Positions 48,242 through 60,400 of a stretch of DNA of 64,000 nt are shown here, one piece after another. The notes under the pieces are model-generated. The model had not been told where the DNA came from, did not search any database, and was given only the letters and a program-made list of their open reading frames with translations. Origin of the DNA: Pteria penguin. Taxonomy: Eukaryota; Mollusca; Bivalvia; Pterioida; Pteriidae. The DNA lies in assembly GCA_035048485.1 (NCBI GenBank), contig CM068583.1, positions 31,981,005-32,045,004 of the forward strand. The letters are read 5' to 3'. The translations under genes and the position numbers were made by a program. Positions within the stretch are counted from its first letter, which is position 1. Each line of letters starts with the position of its first letter.

Positions 48242-48550
48242 TTCAAGTTACTTTTTCAGAACTTCATTTATGTCGGCACATTGACTATTTTATAGTGAAT
48301 CGAGTCGACAATTTTTTGCCTTTTGTATCTTTTTTAAATGTCTACAAACTCCTATTATTATAATCAATCAATTCACAAAAATAGAAGAAATAGACACGCC
48401 CCTGCTGCACCCTCATGATAAACACAACCTTAATATTCTATGGCCTTAACGGCATATACCATGTCGGAACTTCAAAGGTTTTCGGGAGCCATTGATGTAT
48501 CCAACATCACTCGGACCGACTTACTGTTTGTTATAAATTTTAACTTTCAC
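48242..48550. other. 5' flank of Ginger-like gene
   Basis: No terminal inverted repeat or clear promoter motif seen. Confidence 0.35.
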
Positions 48551-48598
48551 ATTGACTTCGGGTTAGACGGCCGGGGTTCGATTCCCGGTCACACCAAT
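48551..48598 (+). other. tRNA-like 3' half (T arm and box B)
   Basis: GGCCGGGGTTCGATTCCCGG contains GGTTCGATTCC, an exact box B, in a GC-rich hairpin. TCACACCA and a T-run follow. No matching 5' half or box A upstream, so it is a tRNA- or SINE-derived fragment and not a gene. Confidence 0.45.
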
Positions 48599-48604
48599 AA
48601 GTTT

Positions 48605-48872
48605 TTTTTCATATAATAAATTCGATATCTTGATATCAGAAAATCATTTTCTGGTATCAAAAAAATTACGATCATTTTCTGATATCACAAAAATATATCA
48701 CAAAATCAATTTTTGACATCAGCAAATGACTTACATTTTTTATATCAGAAATTCGACTTTGTGATATAAAATATTCTTGTTTATTTTCTGATATCAAAAC
48801 ATTGATTTTTGATATCAGAAAATGTTTTTTTTTTATATCACAAAATGATTTTTTATATCAGAAATAGCTTAA
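48605..48872. repeat. TTTTCTGATATCA palindromic cluster
   Basis: About twelve words of TGATATCAGAAAATC and its complement alternate over 270 bases. Same design as the other foldback interiors, but no terminal repeat found. Confidence 0.75.
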
Positions 48873-49438
48873 AAATATTAAAACAGTGCCCCATAATTGT
48901 CCAACATTTAAAAATCCCAAATTATGATTGTTCAACATGGATTTCCATGGCCATAGCCAGAAAACTATGAGAGAGGGATTCGATTCGCGAAGCGCTTAAG
49001 GCGCGATCCTGCTAGGGATGTTCGGGGGCATCCCAACCCCCCGGAAAATTGTTTACAATTTTACGCAAAATGTTTCATTCTGAGTCAATCTGGAGAAGAA
49101 TATTGCAGTCTACAATATTGAAAATTATGGGCGTGAAACAGAACACACAGTTCTGATATGAATCGTGACTTTAATAGTCATAGTTGAATAAGAACGCCGA
49201 GTTTAATAGTGCGTGGTGGTTTTCAAGGGTTACCTGTATGTCTAAAGAAACTCGCCTGTAATCACTATTTGATTTCATTATTGTTCACTTTTAAAATAAT
49301 TTTTGATTTTGATGACAGTAATGAAGTATTATAAAGAAATTTTTATTTTTTCTTATAAAAGGGGCTTCAATTATTAATTTTAAGTTTGATTTCATACTTC
49401 AGATATACGAAGTTTATGAAGAAACGAATCGCGATGAT
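48873..49438. other. Intergenic DNA
   Basis: 48990-49050 (GCGAAGCGCTTAAGGCGCGA, then GGGGGCATCCCAACCCCC) looks like the end of a dispersed element known by recollection from marine invertebrates. No gene. Confidence 0.4.
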
Positions 49439-50108
49439 TAAAGCCCCAGTCGCACCGGGCTTGCGACCAGGATACAACCTTTCTGCGACTGAAAAAATAG
49501 AAATCGGATGTAAATCGTAGAATAGCCGTGCGACCAATCGGAAAGATTTTGGGTGATCGCACGATCAAAATAAGTCGTAGCCAAGTTTTAAGCATGTTCA
49601 AAATTTACCTACAACCACCTGCGATTGAACAATCATTTAAGAAGTTTCATTGGTCGCAGACAGGTCTTGTATCGTCGTGCGACTAGTCCTACATGGACGC
49701 ACCACCAATCGTATAAGATATCGCATGCAAGTGGTCACGTGGTTGGTTGTGCGACTGGTGGTACATTTTAGCGATTGGTCGTACCTTCTAGCTGCGACGT
49801 GCTGCTTTTGGTTGCAATTGGCCATGCAACTGATCGTATGTGACCATGTTTAATTCGCCTGATCAGTTGCTAATCCTCAGGACCGGTCCTAAGATCACCT
49901 GCGACTGATCGTGCGATCAATATTATGGTAATCGCATGACCAATCGTGCCACATGTCGTGCGATGACCTACCACCGATCGTAAATTAATCGCAGTATGCG
50001 ATTACCTTTTGAGATCGTAGCAAACATCGACGATCGATCGCAATGTCATCAAATTTCCATCAATCGTACGATATAGAAATCGTACGATCCGGTGTCACTG
50101 GGGCTTTA
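49439..50108. mobile_element. CGATCGTGCGAT foldback element, TA-flanked, 670 bp
   Basis: Ends TAAAGCCCCAGTCGCACCGG and reverse complement of TAAAGCCCCAGTGACACCGG. The interior is filled with TCGTGCGATCA, GCGACTGGT and ATCGTACGAT words in both orientations. No coding capacity. Confidence 0.85.
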
Positions 50109-50865
50109 GCTGCTTCGAAGTTTGAAATGAAATACAGTCTCGAATCAAAGTCCCATGATAGCTAGCTCTCCAATTTGAGTACAATTATAAAAAAATGGAG
50201 CTTGAAAGAGTGTTTAAGTCTCTGGCATTTGCTAAAAAAATCTTAAAATTTGGCGGAGCTATATTAGGAAACTTACAAAAAAATGCAAATATGGCTCCTC
50301 AAAGCAATGAATATGAATTTGGAGTTCTGCATGTAAATCACATGTGCTTGCAATAATTTAAAATCCATCTAATTGCAATCCAATGCATCTTCAGCGAGCT
50401 TAAAGAAACATTCGAATAGATTTTGTTCATGTAAGGATCAGTGTAGTGCCTATAGAATTTGGTATATTATCATCATGTTTTGTGCGCATGTTTTTGCATC
50501 TTTGGTTAAAATACGAGTCCATGAAATATAGAAATAGTAACCGAATGATTTGTAGCCAATCGTGGTTCAAATGTGTAAACACTAGTGCTGATCATAAAAT
50601 CGGAGTACCCCTACCCACCCACACCAATCTTGCATTTATCTTAAAAGGTTTTATGAAAATTTTGCTAGATTCTTTTGTATTTTGTATCATTTTATCAATT
50701 AACTCTTTGCATTGGTTGCATGACTGAATCCGTTATGGTATAGATTTGTGTGTTTTTTCCATGATATTAGATGATGTAATCATAATGCAAATACGAAAAC
50801 AACGATTTTTGTTAAAAAAAGATGCGACGATGTTCCGATTTTAGATGTTCATACTTGGTACATTT
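50109..50865. other. Intergenic DNA, nothing recognised
   Basis: AT-rich, short frames only. Confidence 0.4.
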
Positions 50866-51365
50866 GCTTATCTGGAGATGCAAATATGCTTGAACCAAAA
50901 TCGTAGGTCGAAGATCAAGGTCACTATATTGACTCTCTTGCAAAATGTTTGTTCGAGCTATATATTTCAGTTGTATAAATGAGTAATGATCGTGCTAGGT
51001 ATATTTGTTCCTTTTTAGTTATCGATGTGTCATGACCTTGAACAAAGGTCACTATTAACTCTTTTGTAAAATTCTTGTGTATGTGATATCTTTCAGTTGT
51101 ATGAATTGGTAATAATCATACATGTACTTGGTACATTTTTTCCCATGGAGATGCCAATGTGCCATGACCTTGAACCAAAATTGTAGGTCAAAGGTCAAGG
51201 TAACTATTGCATAATTCTTGTCCAGTGTATATCTGTTACTTGTATGAATGGGTATATATCATTTTCGGTATATTTGTTCCTTTAAGTATGCTAGTGTGTT
51301 ATGAACGTGTATCAAGGTCGTGTGCGAAAGGTCAAGGTCACAACCTTATTGTCAAGATCCTGTTA
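50866..51365. repeat. Dispersed repeat, TCAAGGTCA type
   Basis: Units share CTTGGTACATTTGTT-like words, GATGCAAATATGC, CATGACCTTGAACCAAA, GTAGGTCAAAGGTCAAGGTC, TTGTATGAATGGGTA. Three to four diverged copies of about 110-150 bases. Confidence 0.75.
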
Positions 51366-51487
51366 GAACATTTGATATTCAATTTGAGCATACAAAATAT
51401 TGTTGCCACGGGGTATTATTCCCGTCAGCATAGTGATTCAAAGACTTATCATGTTGTGGAAAATACCAAATATTATTAAGTACAATA

Positions 51488-51671
51488 TAGGGTCATTTTT
51501 CTATGGGGGTCATTTTCCTATAGATCGAACATGTAGAAAAATGACTCCCCGGGTATTTATTCTACGATTTTGACTCATTATTCTACGGCTAGGGAGTCAT
51601 TTTTCTACGTAGAATAATGACCTATCCGGTCATAATTCGACGGGGGTCATTATTCGGCTTTACACCGGCCC
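51488..51671 (-). mobile_element. GGGGTCATTATTC foldback repeat, right copy
   Basis: Ends GGTCATTATTCGGCTTTACA then CCGGCC, the reverse complement of the start of the copy at 39247. Interior TGACCCC/GGGGTCA words as there. The two copies face each other 12 kb apart. Confidence 0.75.
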
Positions 51672-52329
51672 ACAATAAAAACTAATAAAATATTATCAAT
51701 GGGACAGGAATCCAAAACAGCAACACTTCTTCACACATCGATACTTTTATATAAACGGAAATTCTCCCTTGGATACCAGAGACTGAAAGAGACTATGCAC
51801 TTCACCATAGAAACTTATAGAATAAAGACCTATGCAATTAAAGTAATGTCTGCGTTTTATTTGTTGAGTTTACTTTACATTGGCATGTGTTCTGTTAATG
51901 GTATATATTTGCAATGGCCAATGCAATTCTACAATACAAGTATTTATTGACGATATAAAAAGTCAAGAAGATAAATATTATATCCCAGGATATCAATGAA
52001 ATAAATATTCCATTATTCAAAGATCTAAAAAATAAATAACATGACGCTATTAAATCTGCCAGCCCCTCAGAATCAAATGGCCGTTCTCTAGTGTTACCGT
52101 AAACATTGTCCTACACTGTCACGTTTCAAATGCAACGCACTCAAAAATGTATAAAAGGGCGTGTTCGATGAAACGTAATTAGTCATTACGGACACAACAA
52201 AACGTAACGATGAAACGTAATTAGTCATTACGGACACAACAAAACAAACTAGAGCAGTCCTAACGGGACAAATACCCCCCCCCCCCCCCACGACAACAAA
52301 TTTGAAACATACAATAATCAATGAAAACA
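51672..52329. other. Intergenic DNA
   Basis: Contains a direct repeat of about 36 bases (CGATGAAACGTAATTAGTCA, twice, near 52166 and 52208) and a C14 run at 52266-52280. No gene. Confidence 0.5.
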
Positions 52330-53180
52330 ATATGGTTTGTCTGCATTCTGACTTTGATCTTGTAGATGTGACCTTGGTTGAAGGTCTTTACACATCCTTG
52401 GGTAATGGACAACAATTGTGTAAAATATGATCTTCTGAATGTTACATGAAGAAGTTATGGCTCAGACAAGAATTCTTGCTAAGTGTACACTGTGACCTGG
52501 ACCATGTAACTATGACCTAGGTTTAAGGTCATGACACTCCTTTGGGTCATGGGCAACAATTGTGTAAAACATAATCTCCCTGCAACCTAACAGTAAGAAA
52601 TTATGACCCAGATAAGAATTCTGGCTTCTGGCTTTCTGACTTTGACCTTGTAGATATCACCTTGGTTCAAGGTCATGACACACCCTTAGTTCATGGACAA
52701 CAAGTGTGTAAAAATATTATCTCCCTTCAAATTAAAAGGAAGAAGTTACAACTCGGACAAGAATTCTGGCTATGTATGCACTGTGACCTTGAACTTGTAG
52801 ATATGGCAAGTTGGTGTGAAATATTATCCAGATCCTACATAGCTGTAAGGAGTTATGACTTATACAAAGATTTTGACCATGTGTGCACTGTGAGCTTGAC
52901 CTTTGAGATATGAAATTGAGTCAAGGTCATGACACACCCTTAGGTCATGGACAATAATTGTATGAAATGTTATCAAGGTCTTTGGCTATGTATGCACTGT
53001 GACCTTGACCTTGAAGATATGACCTTGGGTCAAGGTCATGACACACCTTTGGGCCATGGACAACAATTCTGTGACATACTATCCAGATCTGACAAGGGGG
53101 TTAAAAGTTATGGCCCAGACAAAATGTGAATAGACGGACAAAGAGACAGACATAGTCATCCAAACTTTGCCAGGAGTATA
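52330..53180. repeat. Dispersed repeat, TCAAGGTCA type, five internal units
   Basis: Units of about 165 bases share TGACCTTGTAGATATGACCT, GGTCAAGGTCATGACACACC, CTTTGGGTCATGGACAACAA, TTATGACCCAGACAAG. Close with GGACAAAGAGACAGACATAG. Family partner of 37270-37845. Confidence 0.8.
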
Positions 53181-55190
53181 AACATAAAAATTTGATGTTG
53201 AAAGGTTTAGGATTAAAAAAGGAATGGGGATACACAATGCAGGTCATATATGCTTCTATAGAATTTTTCACAACTGATGGATAGTTTTGATGAAACTTGG
53301 CAAAAACAAAATTCTCAGTGAAATATTCCAGGTAGGACAAAGTATATCAAGGAAACTTCAGATAACCTGGACAGAAGAAAAAACTAAATGTACAAAAGCA
53401 TTTTAGATCGAAGGATATGGTGTTGTTGCTTTGACGGTTAAATTCTAAAATGATCTTATGCTCGAGAAAATTATAAGACTTCAATTTATCTTGTGCATGG
53501 GTGAACAATATAGGCTCACTTGGGCCTCTCACTTTTCCAAAAGCAATAAAGAAGGCTTCCAAGCTGCCAGCTTGTTCATGACTCGACATAAAGAAATCAA
53601 AACTATGCTTTCCCAGTTTTCAAAAGTATGTCTCTTTGCCTTGCACTCATTGACTGTATATGAGAAATGAATAAATTTTTGATCATTTGTACAAGATCCA
53701 GATATCTTTATCTGACTTTAACACCCTCACTTGAAACCACCAATTTCAAAAGTTTTAATCTTAAGTTTATTGACATGGGTAACATTTTTTGTCCCTGTCT
53801 TCTTTATGTCCCTATTACCTTATATTACAGAGGAGATACAGAAGATCATCTTTGTTTTATCCAGGATCATTTACTGATCACCTTGATATGATATGATCAA
53901 GGTTATGTAGATGTGAAGGAATGTGGTGCTTTGTTACTGACGCACTCACAACAACATACCAGAGTTAACATTCCTTCACCAATTGACAAATCTTTAGATC
54001 ATAAGGTGTAACTGTGTAAAGTACAAGACTCTTTGATCTCTACTTCTTTATCAGAAATAAAATGATATTGTTCATGGGGTGGAAGATAAAGGTCAAAAGC
54101 ATAGTTATGACCACAGGGGCCAAGTGCACTTGGTAGCCCCTTATTACTGTTTTTTAAAATTAATATAATAATAGCAGCAAGTCTACTGACATTCTTGGTC
54201 CCTGTGGTTATGACCAGCCTATGAAGTTTAGTGATGGATATACAGAGTGAGTGCTAGATATCTCATAGCAAACTTTTTGGGGAATATACAAATATGAATA
54301 TAAAACAACAGAATATTTGTGATTTTTATTTATCATGTAATAATAATTAATAATCATGATAAATCACAATATCAAGCACTGCCTGTCATCCACTCAGTAC
54401 AAAAGATGCAACATTATCAACAGTTTTCAAAAGAATTAGTACACATAATAACATAAACAGCATGCTGCACTATCAGCAAGTAATAAATGAACCTGTAAAC
54501 AAACCAAGTACTTGAGATTATTATCCTCTTTATTAAGTAAGACATTTAATAGATATTGGTGGGGGGGGGGGGGCATCTGTTCAAGCCACTGCTTAAGTTA
54601 ACCAAACTTTAATTTTTGACAGAGAGTAAGTCAGATTTGAAAACTTACTACATTTGATCTGGAAAGTCACTGCATAAATATTAATGCCTTGTTCAAAGAT
54701 ATGTACATTAGATTTTATTTCGCAGTAGTAATAATCACATTGAATTAATGCAAATTATGCTGCATTCACACAAAGAAAGTAAAATATACAATGTATTAGA
54801 GAGAAATTATGTCTTTGTCATTTTCAAACTTTACTGAAATTGAATTGTTAGATGTAAGAGCATATATTTTAGGAATATATCATTTATGTACAAGTATCAA
54901 GATTTAAATCAAATTAGAACTGCACTGCATTCACAGTTTTTATTTGAACTAATTCAATTCACACTAAATTAGTATCTAATGTACATTAAAATTTTCTCCC
55001 AGTAAACATGGTAAAATCTGACTCAAATTATATTCCAAATTTATTTGCATTAAACTCTCTGTAAGAATGTGGCATTAAATAGATCAATTTACTGCATACA
55101 GATATTACAAATCAGTATAGAGAATATAAAAAAAAAGTTGATTCATTTCAATGAAATAAGCTTATCCATTCTATAAAATATATAAACAAG
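53181..55190. other. Intergenic DNA
   Basis: No supported gene. 53497-53535 (GGTGAACAATATAGGCTCAC then TTGGGCCTC) resembles a repeat end known by recollection from bivalves. An 80-codon minus frame at 53347-53589 overlaps it and lacks support. G12 run at 54560. Confidence 0.4.
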
Positions 55191-55725
55191 AGTTGTCATA
55201 AGACAACATAGCTCGCCGGCAGGGTGCCGTCAGAGTTAAAGCATGTATTTTCAATGTTAATTATTCAAGGTCAAGGTTGCAAGGTAAGAAATTTTGGCAC
55301 AGACAAAAAGGTCTAGCCATAATGAACACATGTAAAATATAGGAAAGCCCACTAGTAGATGACAAGCTATCAGCAAGGTTAAAGTTTCTGAAAAGTGGGT
55401 CAAACTTCAAGTTCAAGGTTGTGGAGTCAAAACTGTTGGTACAGACAGAGAGGTCTAGTCAAAATAATACAATTGTGAAATATAAAAGCTCTACCCCCAA
55501 TGCTTGAAGAGTTATGGGTAATGGTTTTGGAAAATAGGTCAAACATCAAGGTCAAGATTGCAGGGTCGCATTTGATGGTACTAATGGCAAGGTCTTGTCA
55601 TAAGGAATGTACAGTTGAAATATGAAAGGCCTATGCTTACCAGTTTTGCGGTATGGGCAAGACTACAATTTTTGTCTAAGTCACAGATGCAGATGCTTAC
55701 ACTATGGTTATGACATTAGATCTCT
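55191..55725. repeat. Dispersed repeat, TCAAGGTCA type
   Basis: Starts AACATAGCTCGCCGGCAGGG. Three units share TCAAGGTCAAGGTTGCAGGG-type words, GGCACAGACA, AAGGTCTAGTCA and GTGAAATATRAAAGGCC. Similar to 33765-34170. Confidence 0.7.
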
Positions 55726-56214
55726 GGACATTCGTTTCAGCCAACTAACAACACATCACATTGATATTTACATGAATTAAGTACATTACATATATATAAA
55801 TGTAAAAAACAAATTCATCTATATCCCTGCATTAGTTATTTTAATATTAATCTCAGTAAAACTAGAATTAAATGAACTCCCACTTAAATCATTACACTAA
55901 TGCAGGAGAAGTTTGTGATATTCCTGTACATGTAACTGGATGACATAAATACAACATTCTGCAGTAGACCTTTTTTATATTAACCTAAGGGTAATTTAAC
56001 TCTCTTTTCATTAACTCTATCAAGCCTCAAGTAATTCAAGTTTAACTGTCAGACTAGGTTCAGGTTCAAACATGATTTATACTTCTGTATTTGTTTACGT
56101 TTCAATGACATCAAATTGAAAGAAAGAGGAATTATAGACTGTAATCTTTGTTAACTGATTATAAAAACTATATTCTGAGATAGAATTTATAATACTGATA
56201 GATAGAATCATGGA
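55726..56214. other. Intergenic DNA, nothing recognised
   Basis: AT-rich. Confidence 0.4.
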
Positions 56215-56625
56215 TGCTGACAAAACAGACTACAAATGCTGTTGGAAAGAACTACTAGTGCGGAAAGAAAGGACTGTAAGTGCCAACAGGAAGAACTGCT
56301 AGTGCTGACAGGAAGAACTACAAATCCTGATTGAAAGAAAACTACTAGTATTGACTGAAATAAAAGCTGACAGAAAGAAAGCACTACAAGTGCTGACAGA
56401 AAGAACTACAAGTGCTGACAGAAAGGACTAAAAGTGCTGACAAAAATAACAAGTACTGATAGAGAGAACCACACATGCTGACAGAAAGAACTACAAGTTC
56501 TGAAAGAAAGAACTACAAATGCTAATAGAAAGATCTCAAAATGCTGATTAAAAGAACTACATGTGCTGAAAGAAAGAACTACAAATGATGACAAAAAGAA
56601 CTATAAGTGCTGATAAAAAGTAGTA
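56215..56625. repeat. ~22-bp degenerate tandem array
   Basis: Unit near GTGCTGACAGAAAGAACTAC; about 18 copies with variable length. Confidence 0.85.
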
Positions 56626-57236
56626 CCCTGACATTATAAGACAACATCATTTTCATATGATGGGGTGTAAAATTAGCTGAGGAATTAGATAAGAAAACTT
56701 CCAAACAAACTGATTAGAAAGATAGTTCAAGGTAATATTGTACATACTGTATAGTGGAGTTGGTGTTGTTCTATGTACATAAGCTCATGAATACAGTGAT
56801 ATATAACATACTAAGAAATACAGCCATGGGGTGGGCTAACTGATGATAGGCTAGTATCTCACAAACCTCTACTGGCAACATGTGGTTGTGCTAAAGTAAG
56901 TTCATGTATAGTATATTTACCTTAATATAAATGCCTTAATTCTCTGGTTGATATGAGTTTCCCATCATTTGGGAAAATGTGATTGTCCATTCAAAGTTTA
57001 CAGATATAATAACATTCAATTTGGAAAAGACAATTTCATATTTACAGTATCCTACTTGAAGCTTTATAAATAAATATCCAAATTTTACATTAAAAATCTG
57101 AATACTAAGAAAGTATATAGCAGTTACTAATAGAACAGGAAATTTAAAAAAGGGATTTGAAAAAAAATCTTATCTCCAAATACACTGCATATGTATACAA
57201 TATTTTGTGTATCAACAAATACAATTTGATTTAATG
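56626..57236 (-). other. 3' flank / 3'UTR of ICE1-like gene
   Basis: AT-rich, no repeat. The 3'UTR should lie here; its end is not clear from sequence. Confidence 0.45.
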
Positions 57237-57442
57237 TCATGAAAAAACTGGACACTTAAATTTTGGTAATTGTGCTAAGAGTATTTTTCGTGTTGATTCC
57301 ATCTTTTCAATCCATGACCGTGGAATTCTGTCTCTACTTTTAGTATACCAAACATGGAGTCCATATGTCATTATATACATAGGAGCCAAGAATGATAGGT
57401 CTAACAAGCAGCTCAGAACCAAATACTGTGTCTCACAAGAAA
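57237..57442 (-). CDS. ICE1: ICE1-like gene, last exon
   Basis: Acceptor TTTGTTTTTCAG before 57442; two bases, 67 codons and TGA. It encodes YLVLSCLLDLSFLAPMYI and RIPRSWIEKMESTRKILL, ending KFKCPVFS. Confidence 0.82.
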
Positions 57443-60400
57443 CTGAAAAACAAAAAAATCAGGCTGAAAACAATTGGTGAATAGATAAAGCACATTCTGA
57501 TTAGTACACATGCACAGGAAAATGATAATACAAGGAAGACTCCCAATATTACTTAGGACTTTGATATTTTGATTGTTTGTTTGATTCTCCTTCGAAAACT
57601 AAGATTATTACACTTATGTGGTTATGGCGTTTGTGTGATGCATCACAAATTTAGCCCCATGTGAGGACCCATCAGAAACATGGCAGGATATTTCATGTCT
57701 ACTGTGACACAGGATCAATAATTTTTCAGTCTCATCTGAAGACAGGAAATTAAAGAGTGACCAGTGGGACTAAAATCTCAGACTTTTTGGTCTCAAGCCA
57801 AGATTATTACAGATTGAGCAACATTGACTCCTAACCCTTATTACATATCTCAATAGTTTGATCAGTATCAAATATAATTGGGGAATTAATACCATTCTAA
57901 ATGCAGATTTCAAATTACTTAATTATCAGTATACAATCAGCTTCACCTCAAAATTACTATTTCATATCGTTTGTCTACAATATGTGCAGCTTTAGTGAAC
58001 ACAAATTGTTCAGACATAATTGAAAGTTTGAATTTACATTCTACAAATAACACAAACCTGCTAGCGAACTAAGAACCCCGATAAAGTACTTCTTGATAAT
58101 CTGCTGGGTATACTTCTGACCAAGCTCTGTATATTTAGTCAAGATAAAATGACCTGAAAAATTTCAAAAATGCAGATAAAGAAAACAGTATCACATCATA
58201 TCCACATACAATATACATTCTAACAGTAATTGTATTTATTAACCATTTCTACAGATGGTTAAAAATATGAAATTAATTTTGTTTCCTTGAAACATGATTT
58301 AATCAAACCTATTGAAAATTAAAGCTGCTCATTTGTAAGTTCTACTGACACCCTTAAAATCATTCTCAAGGTTTAACATGCAATGGTCATTATATTTCTA
58401 TCAGTTTTTATTTGCATTAGTGGAAGCATCTAGTTTCCTTTAAAATGAATCATGTATCAACATCGAACATGTACACAATAAACATAACTGTATGGTAAAT
58501 TTCAAATACCTGCTACTTTCATTATTATATTAACATATTCTTTGTTATATTTCTTCTGTCTTTCAATCTTGAAAAGAACATCTTTCAGTGCTGTTTGTGT
58601 GTAAAACACTTTGAAAAAAGAAATCTTTTGCTCACAAAGTAATAGCTCCAGACATTTCTCAATCTCAAAAACTCCATCTACAATAAATAAATTTACACAA
58701 TATGTGTCAATGAAAAGCTTAATGTTTTTTGTTTTTTTTAACTTTTCACAAATATTAGATAATACCTTGTAAAATATCTATGTATGGCTCTACAATGCAG
58801 TTTTAACCAGTGTATCATTATTTCTTACTGTAACATCTGTTACAAAATACACAAAATTTGCATTGAGTTCAGCAATGTTGACAGTCATATCATTGAATTT
58901 CTTATTAATTTACATTATCACCTCTGATACAATAATCACTATCATCACAGACTACGATATACAAGACCATATAAGTTGATTTTTTGTTTGCTTTTGTTTA
59001 CTTATTAACGAACAGGACTATTTCATCTTCATGCCGATGACAAATGTCTAAGGAAGTATGAATTCAGAATGTTTGAAGAAAACCATACACCTCCATCAGG
59101 TACACTGGCAGATCTCTCTGCTTGCCCTAGCAGTATAAATCCTGAACCTCATGAAGGGCAACAGACTGCAGTGAGTCCCAGCACACTGTAAGATCTCTCT
59201 GCTTGCCCTAGCAGTATAAATCCTGAACCTCATGAAGGGCAACAGACTACAGTGAGTCCCAGTACATTGGCAGATCTCTCTGCTTGCCCTATCAGTATAA
59301 ACCCTGAACTTCACGAAGGGTGACAGACTACAGTGAGTCCCAGTACACTGGAAGATCTCTCTGCTTGCCCTAGCAGTATAAATCCTGAACCTCATGAAGG
59401 GTGAGAGACAACAGTGAGTCCCAGTACATTGGCAGATCAGTCTACTTGAATTAACTAGTATAAATCCTGAACCTTGTGAAGTGTGACAGACAACAGTGAA
59501 TCCCAGTACAATGGCAGAACACTTTGCTTGCCTTTACCAAAGACTTAGAGTACCAGTACACTGGCAGACCTCCTTGCTTGCCATAACTTGTAACTATACA
59601 TAAACTTCAGAGTTTAGAAACTATAGTGAATACCAGTACATTTGGCAGACTTCCCTGTCTAGTCTAGCTAGGAGCGGAATCCAAACATTATTGAGCTAAG
59701 GCATAAGATTGAGTACCAATACACTGAAAGACCTCTCTGCCTGCTTAACCAGGAATGAAACCAAAACTTCATGGGGTGAGAGGTGCAAGAGCCAATACAG
59801 AGGCAGATTTTCCTGCTTGCCTGAAACAGGAATGGAACCCAAAACCTCAAGGAACGGAGACATGTAAGAAACAATACACAGTTAGATCATCCTGTTTGCC
59901 CTAACCAGGAATGGATCCCCTGTTTGCAGATAACAAAATAAGGGAACTCAAATATCATGGAAGTAATGGCTAAAGTGATCATCAGCACACTGGAAGACCT
60001 GGAGACACTGGAAATGAGAAGCTTGAGTGAGTACAAGTACACTGAAAGACCTCTCTGCTTGCCCTGATCAGGAAAGGAACCAAAACTTTACAAAGAACCA
60101 GTACACTGACAGACTTCTCTGGTTGTTCTTAACCAGGAAAGAACCTAACCATCATGGAAGTGAGAGTACATTGGTAGACCTCCCTGCTTGCCCTTATCAT
60201 GGACTGAACCCAAACTTTACCAAGGTGATAAGCTGTAGTGAGTACCAGTAACTTGGGAAAACATGTTCGTCCTAATCAGAAACTTCACTGATGAGAAGAA
60301 GGGAGAGGCTAGAGTGATACTAGCAATATACTGTCATACACATAAGAAGTTACAGAGTGTAGAAATTACAGTACATGTACCTCTCTGGTTTTGAAAGTCT

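Noticed and set aside
48551..48598. Functional tRNA gene
   Set aside because: Only the T arm and 3' end are present; no box A, anticodon arm or acceptor partner upstream.
53347..53589. 80-codon minus frame starting MSSHEQAGSLEAFFIAFG
   Set aside because: Overlaps what looks like the end of a dispersed bivalve repeat (GGCTCACTTGGGCCTC); no splice partner or family.
59096..59395. 99-codon minus frame with four RFRIYTARASREI repeats
   Set aside because: The 81-bp array is divisible by three and so stays open; it lies in an intron.
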